Below are positions 50,758 to 59,482 of a stretch of 64,000 bases of DNA, piece by piece (the stretch's first letter is position 1; each line of letters opens with the position of its first letter). This DNA comes from an uncultured Bacteroides sp. (lineage in GTDB: Bacteria > Bacteroidota > Bacteroidia > Bacteroidales > Bacteroidaceae). Made by a program: the position numbers and the translations under genes. Below the pieces are notes generated by a model, which searched no databases, had not been told where the DNA came from, and was given only the letters and a program-made list of their open reading frames with translations. The stretch is from the NCBI GenBank assembly GCA_949289265.1, contig CASENE010000058.1, positions 121,681 to 185,680 on the forward strand. The letters run 5' to 3'.

Positions 50758-53742
50758 TCAGAGGGACAGTTCGGAGGCGCCGGGCAGCATCACCACGCCC
50801 GTCTTCTTCTTGCCGTCCATCTTCACCACGGCAGGCAGTCCGAAGCGCACGTGGCGCAGGTATTTCGTCTCCTGCACGGCGGGTTGGGCGTTGAGGAAGT
50901 CCTGGTTGTAGAGTCCGTCGCCCATGTAGGCGTTGATGGTGAAGTAGCCCACGCCGAACGAGGTCAGGTTCTGGAAGAAGTGCGTGCCCTGGCTGGGGTC
51001 GACGCGGTAGTTGGTCAGGCCGGCTTCCACGATGACGCGCGCCGCCGAGATGTGGGGCCACTTCACGGGGATGCCCAGCCAGGGGTCGCTGCTGCCCCAG
51101 CGTCCCGGGCCGACCAGGATGTAGTGGCGGTTCAGGTCGAGGAACTGGCGGTTGAGCTTTTCTATCTCGCGGGCTATTTCGGGGTTGCGCGAGGCGGAGT
51201 AGTCTTGCGTCTTGACGTAGACCACGTCGAAGATGTCTTCCATGATGCCGTGTCCCAGCGAGTTGTTGGAGCGCAGCAGCAGGCGGTCGTCGGGGATGAG
51301 CGCGAGGTCTTCGTCCAGCATCTCCTTGCTGTCTACGATGGGGCGGATTTGCAGCAGGTAGAAGGTGCCGGTGCGGTCTTTCTCCCGGCTCAGGTTGGCG
51401 GCGAACTCTATTTCCACGGGACGGCGCATTTCCTGCTGCCCATACTTCAGGGCCAGCTGCAGGATGCGGGGCAGGGGGAAGACGTCGTGCTGCAGGATGT
51501 TGGCAAAGGTGATGACTTTGCGCCCTCCGGGATAGAGGCCGTCGCGGATAATCTGGTCGTAGGGGTCGTAGGTAGAGGCGATGTAGTTCAGCGCGCCGTC
51601 CTTCTCCGCCTCCTTCACGTTCAGCTTCAGCAGGTTGAAACCGTCGTCGATGGAGAAGTTGTGTCCGGCGTTGCTCAGGTCGAGGGCATAGAAGCGGGTC
51701 TGCGTCTCGCGCAGGGCCATCTCCAGTTCGCTGGTCTGCAGCACCTGGTTGGGGTGGTAGGGCGAGAAGCGCAGCGTCAGCCCGCCGTCCACGATGTATT
51801 TGCCTAGGCCCAGGGCCAGGTTGACGATGCCCTCCTCGGCCTGCTCGTCGCCGATGGGGTAGTAGTTGAGCGAGCGCGCCACGCCCGACATCGACGGATA
51901 GTAGCGGTCGCCATACTGGTTGCCCACCACCTGCTGCAGGATGACGGCCATCTTCTCCTGGTCTATGACGTTGCTGGTGGCCTGCATGTAGGCCTTCGAG
52001 TCGCGGAAGAACACCGAGGCGTAGACACCTTTGATGGCGTCGGACAGCATGCGCAGCATCTCGTATTTGTCGTCCAGGTAGGGAATCATGTAGGTGTTGT
52101 AGATGCCGGCGAAAGGTTGGTAGTGCGAGTCTTCCAGCAGCGAGGAGGAGCGCACGGCTATGGGCGACTTGACCACGTCGAAGAAGGTGAAGAAGTCTTC
52201 TACCAGTCGGTCGGGCAGCTTGGCCTTGAGGAAGTAGCGCAGGATGACGTCGTCGTCCGCGTCGCTCAGCGCCACCTGGTAGAGGTTGTTGGTGTCCATG
52301 AACTCGTCGAACACGTCGGTGCAGAGCACCACGGTCTTGGGGATGGCCACCTTGGCGTTCTCGAACTCGTCGAATTCCGGATGGTGCTTCACCAGGTTGT
52401 CGATGAAGGCCAGGCCGCGTCCTTTGCCGCCCAGCGAGCCGTCGCCTATCCGGGCGAAGTTGGAGTAGAGGTCGAAGCGGTCGCGCTTGAATACGGCCAC
52501 CACGCCTTGGTTCTTCATCTTCCTGTATTTTACGATGGCTTCGAAGATGAGGCGGCGGTGGGCGTCGACGTCCTGCAGGCTGTTCCAGGTGATGGGTTTG
52601 AGGAACTCGGCGATGGGGAACATGGCGCGCGAGTAGAGCCAGCGGCTGACGTGGTTGCGCCGGATGTGGTAGAGGAACGACTCGGAGGGTACGGCAAAGA
52701 TGATGTTCTGCAGTTCTTTCAGGTTTTTGACGCGGGCAATCTCTTCGCCCGTCTCCGGGTTGCGGAAGATGAAGTCGCCAAAGCCGAAGTTGTCCGACAC
52801 GATGCGGCGCAGGTCTACGTCCATCTTCTTGGAGTTCTTGTCGATGAAGGCAGCGCCGTATTTGTTGGCATAGGCCGCGTTCTCTGCCTCGCTGCTCTGG
52901 ATGATGAGCGGCACGAAGGGGTCTTCCTTGCGGATGGAGGCGCACAGCTTGATGCCGGACAGGGCATCCTTGGGGCCGTCCTCCACGCGGGGGAACCGCA
53001 CGTCGGTGATGACGCCCAGCATGTTGTTCTTATACTTCTCATACACCTGCCATGCTTCGTCGTACGTGCGTGCCAGCACGATTTTGGGCCGTCCCCTCAT
53101 GCGCAGGGTGCGTTGGTGGGCATTCAGGGCCTCGGTGCTGAACTCCTGGCTCTGCTGCAATACGAACTTGTAGAGGTTGGGCAGCACGGAAGAGTAGAAG
53201 CGGATGCTGTCTTCCACCAGCAGGATGACCTGCACGCCCACCTCGTTGACGTCGTGCTCCAGGTTCATCTTGTCTTCTATCAACTTGATGATGGACACCA
53301 GCAAGTCGGTGTTCCCCAGCCAGCAGAACACGTATTCAAAGGCGCTGAGGTCTTCGTTGGCGATGCGTTCGGTGACTCCGTGGCTGAAGGGGGTCAGGAT
53401 GACGATGGGCAGGTGGGGATAGTCTTGCTTGATGCGGCGGGCGGTGTCGAAGGCTTCGTTGTCGCCGGTGCCGGGCATGCAGATGACCAGGTCGTAGGTC
53501 ATCGACTCCAGTTGTGCCAGGGCTTCGTCGCAGGTTGTCGCCTGGCTGAATCGGGGAGGGTAGCGCAGCGAGAGCGAGGCGTATTCGTTGAATATCTTTT
53601 CGTCGATGCGCCCGTCGTCTTCCAGCATGAAGGCATCGTAGGGATTGGCGATGAGCAGCACGTTGAAGATGCGCCGCTTCATCAGGTCGGCAAACTGCGT
53701 GTCCTTGAAGTAAAGTTGGTTGAGTTTGAATTTGCTAAGCAT
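50758..53742 (-). CDS. Two receiver-like domains fused to a PEP-synthase-like ATP-grasp domain
   Basis: The 994-residue protein begins with two response-regulator-like alpha/beta domains (about 25-165: FNVLLIANPYDAFMLEDDGR, TYDLVICMPG; about 170-345: VQVILLVEDSIRFYSSVL, GVITDVRFPRV). The rest resembles the N-terminal PEP/pyruvate-binding ATP-grasp domain of PEP synthase/PPDK: GDGSLGGKGRGLAFIDNL near 437, PIAVRSSSLLEDS, and EIEFAANLSREKDRTGTFY-like with LLQIRPI. The swivelling phosphohistidine domain (TGG-x-TSHAA) and the C-terminal PEP-binding barrel are absent. It is therefore not a full PEP synthase; it may be a regulatory or phosphotransfer protein. The receiver domains keep a D (TDVRFP) but their activity is uncertain. 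Confidence 0.85.
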   Translation of the reverse strand: MLSKFKLNQLYFKDTQFADLMKRRIFNVLLIANPYDAFMLEDDGRIDEKIFNEYASLSLRYPPRFSQATTCDEALAQLESMTYDLVICMPGTGDNEAFDTARRIKQDYPHLPIVILTPFSHGVTERIANEDLSAFEYVFCWLGNTDLLVSIIKLIEDKMNLEHDVNEVGVQVILLVEDSIRFYSSVLPNLYKFVLQQSQEFSTEALNAHQRTLRMRGRPKIVLARTYDEAWQVYEKYKNNMLGVITDVRFPRVEDGPKDALSGIKLCASIRKEDPFVPLIIQSSEAENAAYANKYGAAFIDKNSKKMDVDLRRIVSDNFGFGDFIFRNPETGEEIARVKNLKELQNIIFAVPSESFLYHIRRNHVSRWLYSRAMFPIAEFLKPITWNSLQDVDAHRRLIFEAIVKYRKMKNQGVVAVFKRDRFDLYSNFARIGDGSLGGKGRGLAFIDNLVKHHPEFDEFENAKVAIPKTVVLCTDVFDEFMDTNNLYQVALSDADDDVILRYFLKAKLPDRLVEDFFTFFDVVKSPIAVRSSSLLEDSHYQPFAGIYNTYMIPYLDDKYEMLRMLSDAIKGVYASVFFRDSKAYMQATSNVIDQEKMAVILQQVVGNQYGDRYYPSMSGVARSLNYYPIGDEQAEEGIVNLALGLGKYIVDGGLTLRFSPYHPNQVLQTSELEMALRETQTRFYALDLSNAGHNFSIDDGFNLLKLNVKEAEKDGALNYIASTYDPYDQIIRDGLYPGGRKVITFANILQHDVFPLPRILQLALKYGQQEMRRPVEIEFAANLSREKDRTGTFYLLQIRPIVDSKEMLDEDLALIPDDRLLLRSNNSLGHGIMEDIFDVVYVKTQDYSASRNPEIAREIEKLNRQFLDLNRHYILVGPGRWGSSDPWLGIPVKWPHISAARVIVEAGLTNYRVDPSQGTHFFQNLTSFGVGYFTINAYMGDGLYNQDFLNAQPAVQETKYLRHVRFGLPAVVKMDGKKKTGVVMLPGASELSL

Positions 53743-53794
53743 ATGTTGTTCCGATGGGCAGGTGGTTTTCTGTTATTCCTTATTATATGTAGCA

Positions 53795-53802
53795 CAAAGG
53801 TA
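53795..53802 (-). promoter_or_regulatory. -7 box of the receiver/PEP-synthase-like gene
   Basis: TACCTTTG on the minus strand, 52 bases ahead of the start codon. Confidence 0.6.
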
Positions 53803-53901
53803 GCGTTTCCCCATGGCCTGTGCAAGTCTTTCCGCCTAAATTCCCCCCCAGTGGGCGTCGTTCCGCCGGGCGTACAGAGAGGCGCGACATGAGCGGGAGG
53901 T

Positions 53902-54888
53902 TTAACTGTAGAGGTAGCCCAGCAACCGGTTGAGCCACTGCCAGCGGAAGCGGAACCAGCGCAGCGTGCTGAGCTGCCGTCCTCCGAAGCGCAAGACGAA
54001 CTCGCGGTAGCCGTGCCGGCGGAAGGGTAATCCTACGTCCATGAATTCCATGTGGCGGTAGCCCCGCTGTTTGGCATCGGTCAGCGCGCCCCACACGGCC
54101 AATATGCCGGGATATTGCAGGGCGTATGTCTTGCGCATGCCGCCCGAGAACCACAGGTAGGCCGTGTCGCCCGAATAGACGCAGGCGCTGCCGCCGATGA
54201 TGCGGCCTTTGTATGTGACGATAAAGATGCGGCTCTGCTGCCCCTCCACCAGTTTCTGCTCCAGTTCGCGGAAGAAGCGCAGGCTGGGGAAGTGCCGCCT
54301 CACCTTGCTGGAGTAATACTTGTGCAGCATGCGGGCGAACGACTGAATCTCTTCCGGCGTGCGGGCCACGCGCACTTCAGCCCCGTTCTGCAGCCCTTTG
54401 CGCACTTGCCGCAGCCGCGAGGCGCTGAGTCGTTCCTCCACGGAGAGGTCGTCGTGGAGCGAGTTGCGCACGCGCATCCAGCTGATGGGGAAGTAGTTGT
54501 TCTGCCGGAAAATCCGGTAGCCGAAACGTGCGTCTTCGAGGTTGCGGAATTCGATGAGGAAGGAGCGGCGGCGGGCTTCGGACGTCAAGGCTTGGAGCAT
54601 CCTGCCGAACAGTTCTTCCCGTTGGTGGGGCGGGACGAAGTATTCGCCTGTCCCATACACCTCGCACCGACGGATGAAGGCCGGAGGGAAAAGCCGCACG
54701 CTGCGGCGCACCACTCCCAGCAACTTCGCCACGAGGGCTCCGTGGTCGTCGGTCATTGTCACCAAGATGGGCGAATAGCCCGGAGTTGCTTCGTAGATGT
54801 GAAACAACTCGGCAGAATGGAACGTGTCGTTGCCCGGCAAGGCAGGCAGGCAGCTCCCGGCTTGGTATATGGTCAGTTGCAAAGGCAT
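53902..54888 (-). CDS. FemAB/GNAT-like N-acyltransferase
   Basis: The 328-residue protein has two GNAT-like halves: PGYSPILVTMTDDHGALVA...RRCEVYGTGEYFV, then FIVTYKGRIIGGSACVYSGDTAYLWFSGG and a C-terminal MEFMDVGLPFRRHGYREFVLRFGG. This is the style of FemAB-like aminoacyl or peptidoglycan-related acyltransferases and of lipid-modifying GNATs in Bacteroidetes. The acceptor is unknown. The ATG at 54888 is preferred over the upstream one because a -7 box (TATATTTG, 54896-54903) lies between them, giving a nearly leaderless mRNA. Confidence 0.8.
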   Translation of the reverse strand: MPLQLTIYQAGSCLPALPGNDTFHSAELFHIYEATPGYSPILVTMTDDHGALVAKLLGVVRRSVRLFPPAFIRRCEVYGTGEYFVPPHQREELFGRMLQALTSEARRRSFLIEFRNLEDARFGYRIFRQNNYFPISWMRVRNSLHDDLSVEERLSASRLRQVRKGLQNGAEVRVARTPEEIQSFARMLHKYYSSKVRRHFPSLRFFRELEQKLVEGQQSRIFIVTYKGRIIGGSACVYSGDTAYLWFSGGMRKTYALQYPGILAVWGALTDAKQRGYRHMEFMDVGLPFRRHGYREFVLRFGGRQLSTLRWFRFRWQWLNRLLGYLYS

Positions 54889-54895
54889 CTTGGTG

Positions 54896-54903
54896 CAAAT
54901 ATA
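54896..54903 (-). promoter_or_regulatory. -7 box of the GNAT-like gene
   Basis: TATATTTG on the minus strand, 7 bases ahead of the ATG at 54888. Confidence 0.55.
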
Positions 54904-54967
54904 AGGATAATCTCTGTCCATTGCGCTTCTTGCTGCGGATTTCTTATGCGCTGATGACGATTTTCAC

Positions 54968-54975
54968 TATCTTTG
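54968..54975 (+). promoter_or_regulatory. -7 box of the HMA-AraC gene
   Basis: TATCTTTG, 21 bases ahead of the ATG at 54997; it diverges from the GNAT promoter. Confidence 0.6.
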
Positions 54976-54996
54976 CCTTCCAAAAGATTGAAGCCT

Positions 54997-55569
54997 ATGA
55001 CTGCGCATCCCTACACCCTCTACATCAAAAACATGGTCTGCCCCCGTTGCATCAAGGCGGTGACCGATATCCTGCAAGAGCTGGGCATCCGTCCCTTGGC
55101 CGTGGAGTTGGGGATGGCTGCCTTGCCCGTAACGCCGGACAAAGACTGGCTGAATCGCCTGGATGTAGCGCTGGAGGCACAGGGCTTCAGTCGGTTGGAA
55201 CATCCTCTGGAGCAACTGGCGGAACAAATCAAAAACGCCGTCATCGAACTGACCCATTACCGGGACGGCGACCGGCACATCAACCTGTCGGACTACCTGA
55301 GCGACCGCTTCCACAAGGACTACAGCACGCTGAGCAAACTGTTTTCGGAACAGACGGGCACCACGCTGGAGAAATATGCCATCGCCCAAAAGATAGAACG
55401 GGCCAAGGAACTGCTGACCTACGGGGAACTGACGCTGAACGAGATAGCCTACCGACTGGACTATTCGAGCGCAGCCTATCTCAGCACGCAGTTCAAGAAG
55501 ACGACTGGGATGACGCCCGGCCAGTTCAAGAAAGAGGCAAGCGGGCGAAAGCCCTTAACTGATGTCTAA
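54997..55569 (+). CDS. AraC-family regulator with N-terminal heavy-metal-associated-like domain
   Basis: The 190-residue protein starts with a short HMA/copper-chaperone-like domain (YTLYIKNMVCPRCIKAVTDI, carrying CxxC, then LGIRPLAVELG) and ends with an AraC DNA-binding domain (about 100-185: YLSDRFHKDYSTLSKLF, IAYRLDYSSAAYLSTQFKKT, GMTPGQFKK). The direct fusion suggests a transcription factor that senses a metal such as copper through the CxxC pair (inference). It has no sugar-binding cupin. The two parts together are smaller than most AraC proteins. It diverges from the GNAT-like gene. Confidence 0.85.
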   Translation: MTAHPYTLYIKNMVCPRCIKAVTDILQELGIRPLAVELGMAALPVTPDKDWLNRLDVALEAQGFSRLEHPLEQLAEQIKNAVIELTHYRDGDRHINLSDYLSDRFHKDYSTLSKLFSEQTGTTLEKYAIAQKIERAKELLTYGELTLNEIAYRLDYSSAAYLSTQFKKTTGMTPGQFKKEASGRKPLTDV

Positions 55570-55625
55570 AAGCCAACTTTAGCTTGCTAAAAGCCTATTT
55601 TAGCCGGCTAAAAAGCCATTTTCCG
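55566..55625. repeat. Tandem dyad array J, about 21-bp period
   Basis: Three units of CTAAAAGCC...TTTAG have their AGCC at 55571, 55592 and 55614 (spacing 21, then 22). Each contains CTAAA/TTTAG arms. The first unit overlaps the stop codon of the AraC gene. Confidence 0.75.
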
Positions 55626-55659
55626 GACTGCCAACAGGCAGATAACCGATGTTTTTCAC

Positions 55660-55667
55660 TACATTTG
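55660..55667 (+). promoter_or_regulatory. -7 box of menA
   Basis: TACATTTG, 28 bases ahead of the ATG at 55696. Confidence 0.6.
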
Positions 55668-55695
55668 TAGAAAGAAATCCCTAAAAGCAACGATT

Positions 55696-56604
55696 ATGAA
55701 AGATATCCGAACCAATTCTGTTTACGCCTGGCTGCTGGCCGCACGCCCCAAGACGCTGACGGCCGCCCTTATCCCCGTCATGTTGGGCAGCGGGCTGGCC
55801 TTTTCCGACGGTATGTTTCAGACGGCAGAGGCGTTGCTGTGTCTGGGCTTTGCCTGCCTGATGCAGATTGCCGCCAACTTCATCAACGACCTGGTGGACT
55901 ATCAGAAAGGCACCGACCGCGACGACCGCCTGGGACCCAAACGCGCCTGTGCCGAAGGGTGGATTACGCCGCGGGCCATGCGCATGGGCATAGGCGTGGC
56001 GCTGGCTTTGGCCTGTCTGTGTGGGCTGGGGCTGCTCTACCGCTCGTGGGGAGAACTGCCGCAAGGCGGTTGGGAACTGGTGGTGATAGGTGTTGTCTGC
56101 ATCCTCTTCGCCTTCTTGTACACCACCTACCTGAGCTACCGTGGCTGGGGCGACCTGCTGGTGCTGGTGTTCTTTGGCTTTGTGCCCGTGGCCGGTACCT
56201 ATTACGTGCAGACGGGCAGCTTGGGGGCCGACGTATGGGTCTTGTCCCTCGTATCCGGGTTGGTCATCGACACGCTGCTGACCATCAATAACTATCGGGA
56301 CGTCGAGCAAGACAAACTCAGCGGCAAACAGACGCTCATTGTCCGCCTTGGCGCCCGCTTCGGCCGTCAGTTCTACCTGGCTCTGGGCATTGCGGCCGTT
56401 CTGCTCTGCACGTGGTTCGTAGGCAGCGGACGGCTGACATGGCTCGAATTCATCTGGGCACCGTGCATCTACCTGTACTTCCACTTTATGACCTGGCGGC
56501 ACATGTGTCTTATCCGCAGCGGCGAACGCCTTAACGCCGTGCTGGGAGAAACGTCGAGGAACATGCTCTTCCTGGGCATCCTGCTGGCCGTAGCGCTCTG
56601 CTGA
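55696..56604 (+). CDS. menA: 1,4-dihydroxy-2-naphthoate polyprenyltransferase
   Basis: The 302-residue UbiA-family membrane enzyme attaches the isoprenoid chain to 1,4-dihydroxy-2-naphthoate in menaquinone synthesis. The first Asp-rich motif NFINDLVDYQKGTDRDDR and the second NNYRDVEQDKLSGKQTL are both present, with eight to nine transmembrane helices. The length fits MenA. It has its own promoter and no menaquinone neighbours. Confidence 0.93.
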   Translation: MKDIRTNSVYAWLLAARPKTLTAALIPVMLGSGLAFSDGMFQTAEALLCLGFACLMQIAANFINDLVDYQKGTDRDDRLGPKRACAEGWITPRAMRMGIGVALALACLCGLGLLYRSWGELPQGGWELVVIGVVCILFAFLYTTYLSYRGWGDLLVLVFFGFVPVAGTYYVQTGSLGADVWVLSLVSGLVIDTLLTINNYRDVEQDKLSGKQTLIVRLGARFGRQFYLALGIAAVLLCTWFVGSGRLTWLEFIWAPCIYLYFHFMTWRHMCLIRSGERLNAVLGETSRNMLFLGILLAVALC

Positions 56605-56615
56605 GGTGCTATAAG

Positions 56616-56690
56616 AGCTACGAGCTACAAGCTACGAGTAGAGTTAAACATAAACTTATCACTCATTCTCGTAGCTTGTAGCTCGTAGCT
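56616..56690. repeat. Perfect 23-bp inverted repeat between menA and rfbB
   Basis: 56616-56638 and 56668-56690 are exact reverse complements around a 29-base loop, and each arm is built of repeated GCTACGAG/GCTACAAG words. A partial further copy (CCCGTAGCC) follows at 56696. The genes converge here, so the hairpin may end both transcripts, although there is no T-run. Confidence 0.9.
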
Positions 56691-56707
56691 AATAACCCGT
56701 AGCCAGT

Positions 56708-57847
56708 TTACCGGTTCCCGTACATACGCTCGTAGTAGTTCTGATATTCTCCGCTGGTCACCTCTTCCACCCAGTCCTGATGCGTCAGATACCACTCGAT
56801 GGTCTTGACGATGCCCACCTCGAACGTGGTCTCGGGCGTCCAGCCCAGTTCGTCGTGTATCTTGGTGGGGTCGATGGCATAGCGTTGGTCGTGGCCCAGG
56901 CGGTCTTTGACGAAGGTGATGAGTCCGTCGTTTATCCAGGAGATGTCGATGTTTCCGTCCGGGCCGGCCACTTGTTTTTTCAGCACGCGCCTGTATTCCG
57001 GATGCGACTCCATGAGGCGGTGTATGGTGGCGATGGTGAGGCGCACGATTTCCAGATTAGTCTTCTCGTTGTGTCCGCCCACGTTATAGACCTCGCCGTC
57101 GCGGCCGTTGCGTATCACCAGGTCGATGGCCTTGCAGTGGTCTTCCACGTAGAGCCAGTCGCGCACGTTGCTTCCGTCGCCATATACAGGCAGCGGCTTA
57201 CCTTCGAGGATGTTTTTGATGATGAGCGGAATCAGCTTTTCGGGAAAGTGGTAGGGGCCGTAGTTGTTGGAGCAGCGGGTGATGCTGACGGGCATGTGGT
57301 AGGTGTCCCGATAGGCCAGCACGAAGAGGTCGGCGCTGGTCTTCGAGGCGCTGTAGGGGCTGTGCGGACAGAGGGGAGTCTGCTCGGTGAAGTATCCCTC
57401 CGCGCCCAGCGAGCCGTAGACTTCGTCCGTGCTGACCTGATGGAAGCGCACCCCGCTGCGCCACAGGGGGTAGCCCGTCTCGTCCTTGCCCGTCACCCAG
57501 GCGCGCCGCGCCGCATCCAGCAGGTTCTGCGTGCCCAGGATGTTGGTCTGCAGGAAGAGCTGTGGATTCTCGATGCTGCGGTCCACATGGCTCTCTGCCG
57601 CGAAGTTCACCACATAGTCGAAGCGGTATTGCCCGAACAGTTCGTCGGCCAGGCGCCGGTCGCCTATGTCTCCCTTGACAAAGATGCAGCGTTCGCCGTC
57701 GATGTCGCCGGCAATGGTGCCCAGGTTGCCCGCATACGTAAGGGCGTCGAGCACCACGATGCGGATATCGTCGTATCTCTTCAGCAGATACTTAATAAAG
57801 TTGGCGCCGATGAATCCGGCGGCGCCGGTCACAAGAAATGTCTTCAT
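56708..57847 (-). CDS. rfbB: dTDP-glucose 4,6-dehydratase
   Basis: The 379-residue SDR-type enzyme makes dTDP-4-keto-6-deoxyglucose for rhamnose and other deoxysugars. GAAGFIGANF (NAD-binding), FAAESHVDRS, STDEVYGSLG and the catalytic YSASK are all present. It is about 20 residues longer than the E. coli enzyme, within the Bacteroidetes range. It is cotranscribed with rfbA (30-bp gap). Confidence 0.95.
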   Translation of the reverse strand: MKTFLVTGAAGFIGANFIKYLLKRYDDIRIVVLDALTYAGNLGTIAGDIDGERCIFVKGDIGDRRLADELFGQYRFDYVVNFAAESHVDRSIENPQLFLQTNILGTQNLLDAARRAWVTGKDETGYPLWRSGVRFHQVSTDEVYGSLGAEGYFTEQTPLCPHSPYSASKTSADLFVLAYRDTYHMPVSITRCSNNYGPYHFPEKLIPLIIKNILEGKPLPVYGDGSNVRDWLYVEDHCKAIDLVIRNGRDGEVYNVGGHNEKTNLEIVRLTIATIHRLMESHPEYRRVLKKQVAGPDGNIDISWINDGLITFVKDRLGHDQRYAIDPTKIHDELGWTPETTFEVGIVKTIEWYLTHQDWVEEVTSGEYQNYYERMYGNR

Positions 57848-57877
57848 AATGCGTAAGGAATGAGGGTTGTTCGATGA

Positions 57878-58756
57878 TTATTTAGCAGCATGTGCCTCGG
57901 CCAGTTCCATCAAGTAGCGTCCGTATTCCGTCTTGCCCAACTGTTCGCCCAGACGATGCAACTGCGTGGAGTCAATCCATCCTTTGCGCCAGGCAATCTC
58001 TTCGATGCAGCTGACGCGGAAGCCCTGGCGGTTCTGGATGGTGGCCACGAAGTTGGACGCCTCCAGCAGGCTGTCGCAATTGCCGGTGTCCAGCCAGGCG
58101 AAGCCGCGGCCGAAGAGCTCGACCTTCAGGGTGCCTTCGTCCAGGTAGAGGCGGTTCAGGTCGGTAATCTCGTATTCGCCCCGGGCCGAGGGCTTCAGCG
58201 AAGCTGCCTTCTCCGTCACCGTATGGTCGTAGAAATAGAGTCCGGGCACGGCATAGTTGCTCTTGGGCCGTTGCGGCTTCTCTTCGATGGAAACCACTTT
58301 GCCCGTGTGGTCGAACTCCACCACGCCATAAGCCCGCGGGTCTTTCACGTAATAACCGAAGATGCAGGCGCCGCGCTCCATCGACGATGCCCGTCTGAGC
58401 ATGGAAGAGAACCCTTGTCCGTAAAAGAGGTTGTCGCCCAGGATGAGGCAGCCGGGCCCTCCGTCCAGGAAGTCGGCACCCAGCACGAAGGCCTGGGCCA
58501 GTCCGTTGGGCTTCTCCTGCACCTTGTAGGCAAACTGCATGCCCAGTTCTTCGCCCGTGCCCAGCAGTTCGCGGAACATGGGCAGGTCGCGCGGAGTGGA
58601 GATAATCAGCACTTCGCGGATGCCGGCCAGCATCAGCGTGGAGAGGGGATAATAAATCATGGGTTTGTCGTAGACGGGCATTATCTGCTTCGAGATGGCC
58701 TTCGACAGGGGGTAGAGGCGGGTGGCGCTTCCGCCGGCAAGAATAATTCCTTTCAT
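57878..58756 (-). CDS. rfbA: Glucose-1-phosphate thymidylyltransferase
   Basis: The 292-residue nucleotidyltransferase activates glucose-1-phosphate with dTTP, the first step toward dTDP-rhamnose. The signature [18 protein letters not shown] and later [29 protein letters not shown] and WLDTG segments are intact. It is the first gene of the rfbA-rfbB unit, and rfbC/rfbD are not in the window. Promoter box TATCTTTG lies at 58861-58868. Confidence 0.95.
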   Translation of the reverse strand: MKGIILAGGSATRLYPLSKAISKQIMPVYDKPMIYYPLSTLMLAGIREVLIISTPRDLPMFRELLGTGEELGMQFAYKVQEKPNGLAQAFVLGADFLDGGPGCLILGDNLFYGQGFSSMLRRASSMERGACIFGYYVKDPRAYGVVEFDHTGKVVSIEEKPQRPKSNYAVPGLYFYDHTVTEKAASLKPSARGEYEITDLNRLYLDEGTLKVELFGRGFAWLDTGNCDSLLEASNFVATIQNRQGFRVSCIEEIAWRKGWIDSTQLHRLGEQLGKTEYGRYLMELAEAHAAK

Positions 58757-58860
58757 ATCTTAATGCTCTTAATCGGGGTAATACATTACTCTCTATGTCA
58801 GTGCAGAATAAAATAAGAAGGAGGACGGTTCCCCACGGCTCTCGTAGCTTATTCAGGTCG

Positions 58861-58868
58861 CAAAGATA
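58861..58868 (-). promoter_or_regulatory. -7 box of rfbA-rfbB
   Basis: TATCTTTG on the minus strand, about 105 bases ahead of rfbA, so the leader is long compared with others in the window. Confidence 0.55.
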
Positions 58869-58920
58869 AAAAAAACGGCCGACTTTCGGATATACAAAAG
58901 GCAGCCGATTCTTTTTAGTG

Positions 58921-58992
58921 AGGTACCTGGCGGATTCGAACCGCCGTACGCGGTTTTGCAGACCGCTGACTAAACCTCTCATCCAAGGTACC
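58921..58992 (-). tRNA. tRNA-Cys (GCA)
   Basis: The 72-base gene folds with acceptor GGTACCT/AGGTACC, anticodon stem GCGGT/ACCGC enclosing CTGCAAA (anticodon GCA), and T-arm GCGG-TTCGAATC-CGC type. The discriminator base is U, as expected for tRNA-Cys. CCA is not encoded. Confidence 0.95.
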
Positions 58993-59046
58993 GTGAGGAA
59001 TGAAAAGAAGGAGAAGGGGGATTCCTCTATCGTTTCATTGCGAGTG

Positions 59047-59054
59047 CAAAGGTA
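59047..59054 (-). promoter_or_regulatory. -7 box of tRNA-Cys
   Basis: TACCTTTG on the minus strand, about 55 bases ahead of the mature 5' end, with GTTG at the -33 position (20-bp range). Confidence 0.6.
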
Positions 59055-59151
59055 ATGCTTTTTTTTGAACTACCAACTATCTGCGGCAACTTTTCTTCTT
59101 ATTTTCCGTCGCACTCTTCCCGCGTAGTTGCCCAATCCGAAGGAAACGGAC

Positions 59152-59265
59152 TGTATTTCAGCGCATAGTGGCGTTATAACGCCAGGGTGCTGGCATTAGA
59201 GTCCCAGCCGGCTGGCGTTAGAGTCCCAGGCAGCGGGAGATATAGTTCCGGGTCGGACGGGATAG
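59152..59265. repeat. Tandem dyad array L, 22-bp period, with conserved head
   Basis: TGGC recurs at 59169, 59191 and 59213, and the series continues with diverged units near 59233 and 59255, all 22 bp apart. The head ATTTCAGCGCATAGTG (59155-59170) is shared with arrays D and H. It directly follows the stop of the small Cys-rich gene. Confidence 0.88.
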
Positions 59266-59266
59266 G

Positions 59267-59482
59267 TCAGCCGGACAGGCGGCCTGAGGAACGTCCTTTT
59301 TCTGCATCGCAGCAGGCTTTGCCCTGAGTCCGGGCATTCCTTATCGCGCTGCAGCCGGGGCAGCTGCCGCAAGGACTCTCGCCCCGTCGCGCGCGGCGGA
59401 AAGAACGGCAAATCCCATACGCGATGCGGGTGGCACAAAGCACCAGCAGCACTGCTACCGCCCAGTCTTGCCACCCGCTCAT
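59267..59482 (-). CDS. FeoB-associated Cys-rich membrane protein
   Basis: The 71-residue protein has one N-terminal transmembrane helix (WQDWAVAVLLVLCATRIAYG) and a Cys-rich cytoplasmic tail (SPCGSCPGCSAIR...KACC), the pattern of the small FeoB-associated proteins (FeoC-like in place) found downstream of feoB in Bacteroidetes. Its start overlaps the feoAB stop by 4 bp (TGA/ATG), so translation is coupled. The cysteines could bind Fe-S or Fe(II) and support ferrous iron uptake. Confidence 0.88.
   Translation of the reverse strand: MSGWQDWAVAVLLVLCATRIAYGICRSFRRARRGESPCGSCPGCSAIRNARTQGKACCDAEKGRSSGRLSG

Noticed and set aside
59196-59474. Alternative minus-strand ORF overlapping array L and the FeoB-associated gene
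   Set aside because: The frame at 59267-59482 overlaps the feoAB stop in the coupled ATGA manner and has the expected membrane helix and Cys-rich tail; the alternative frame has neither.
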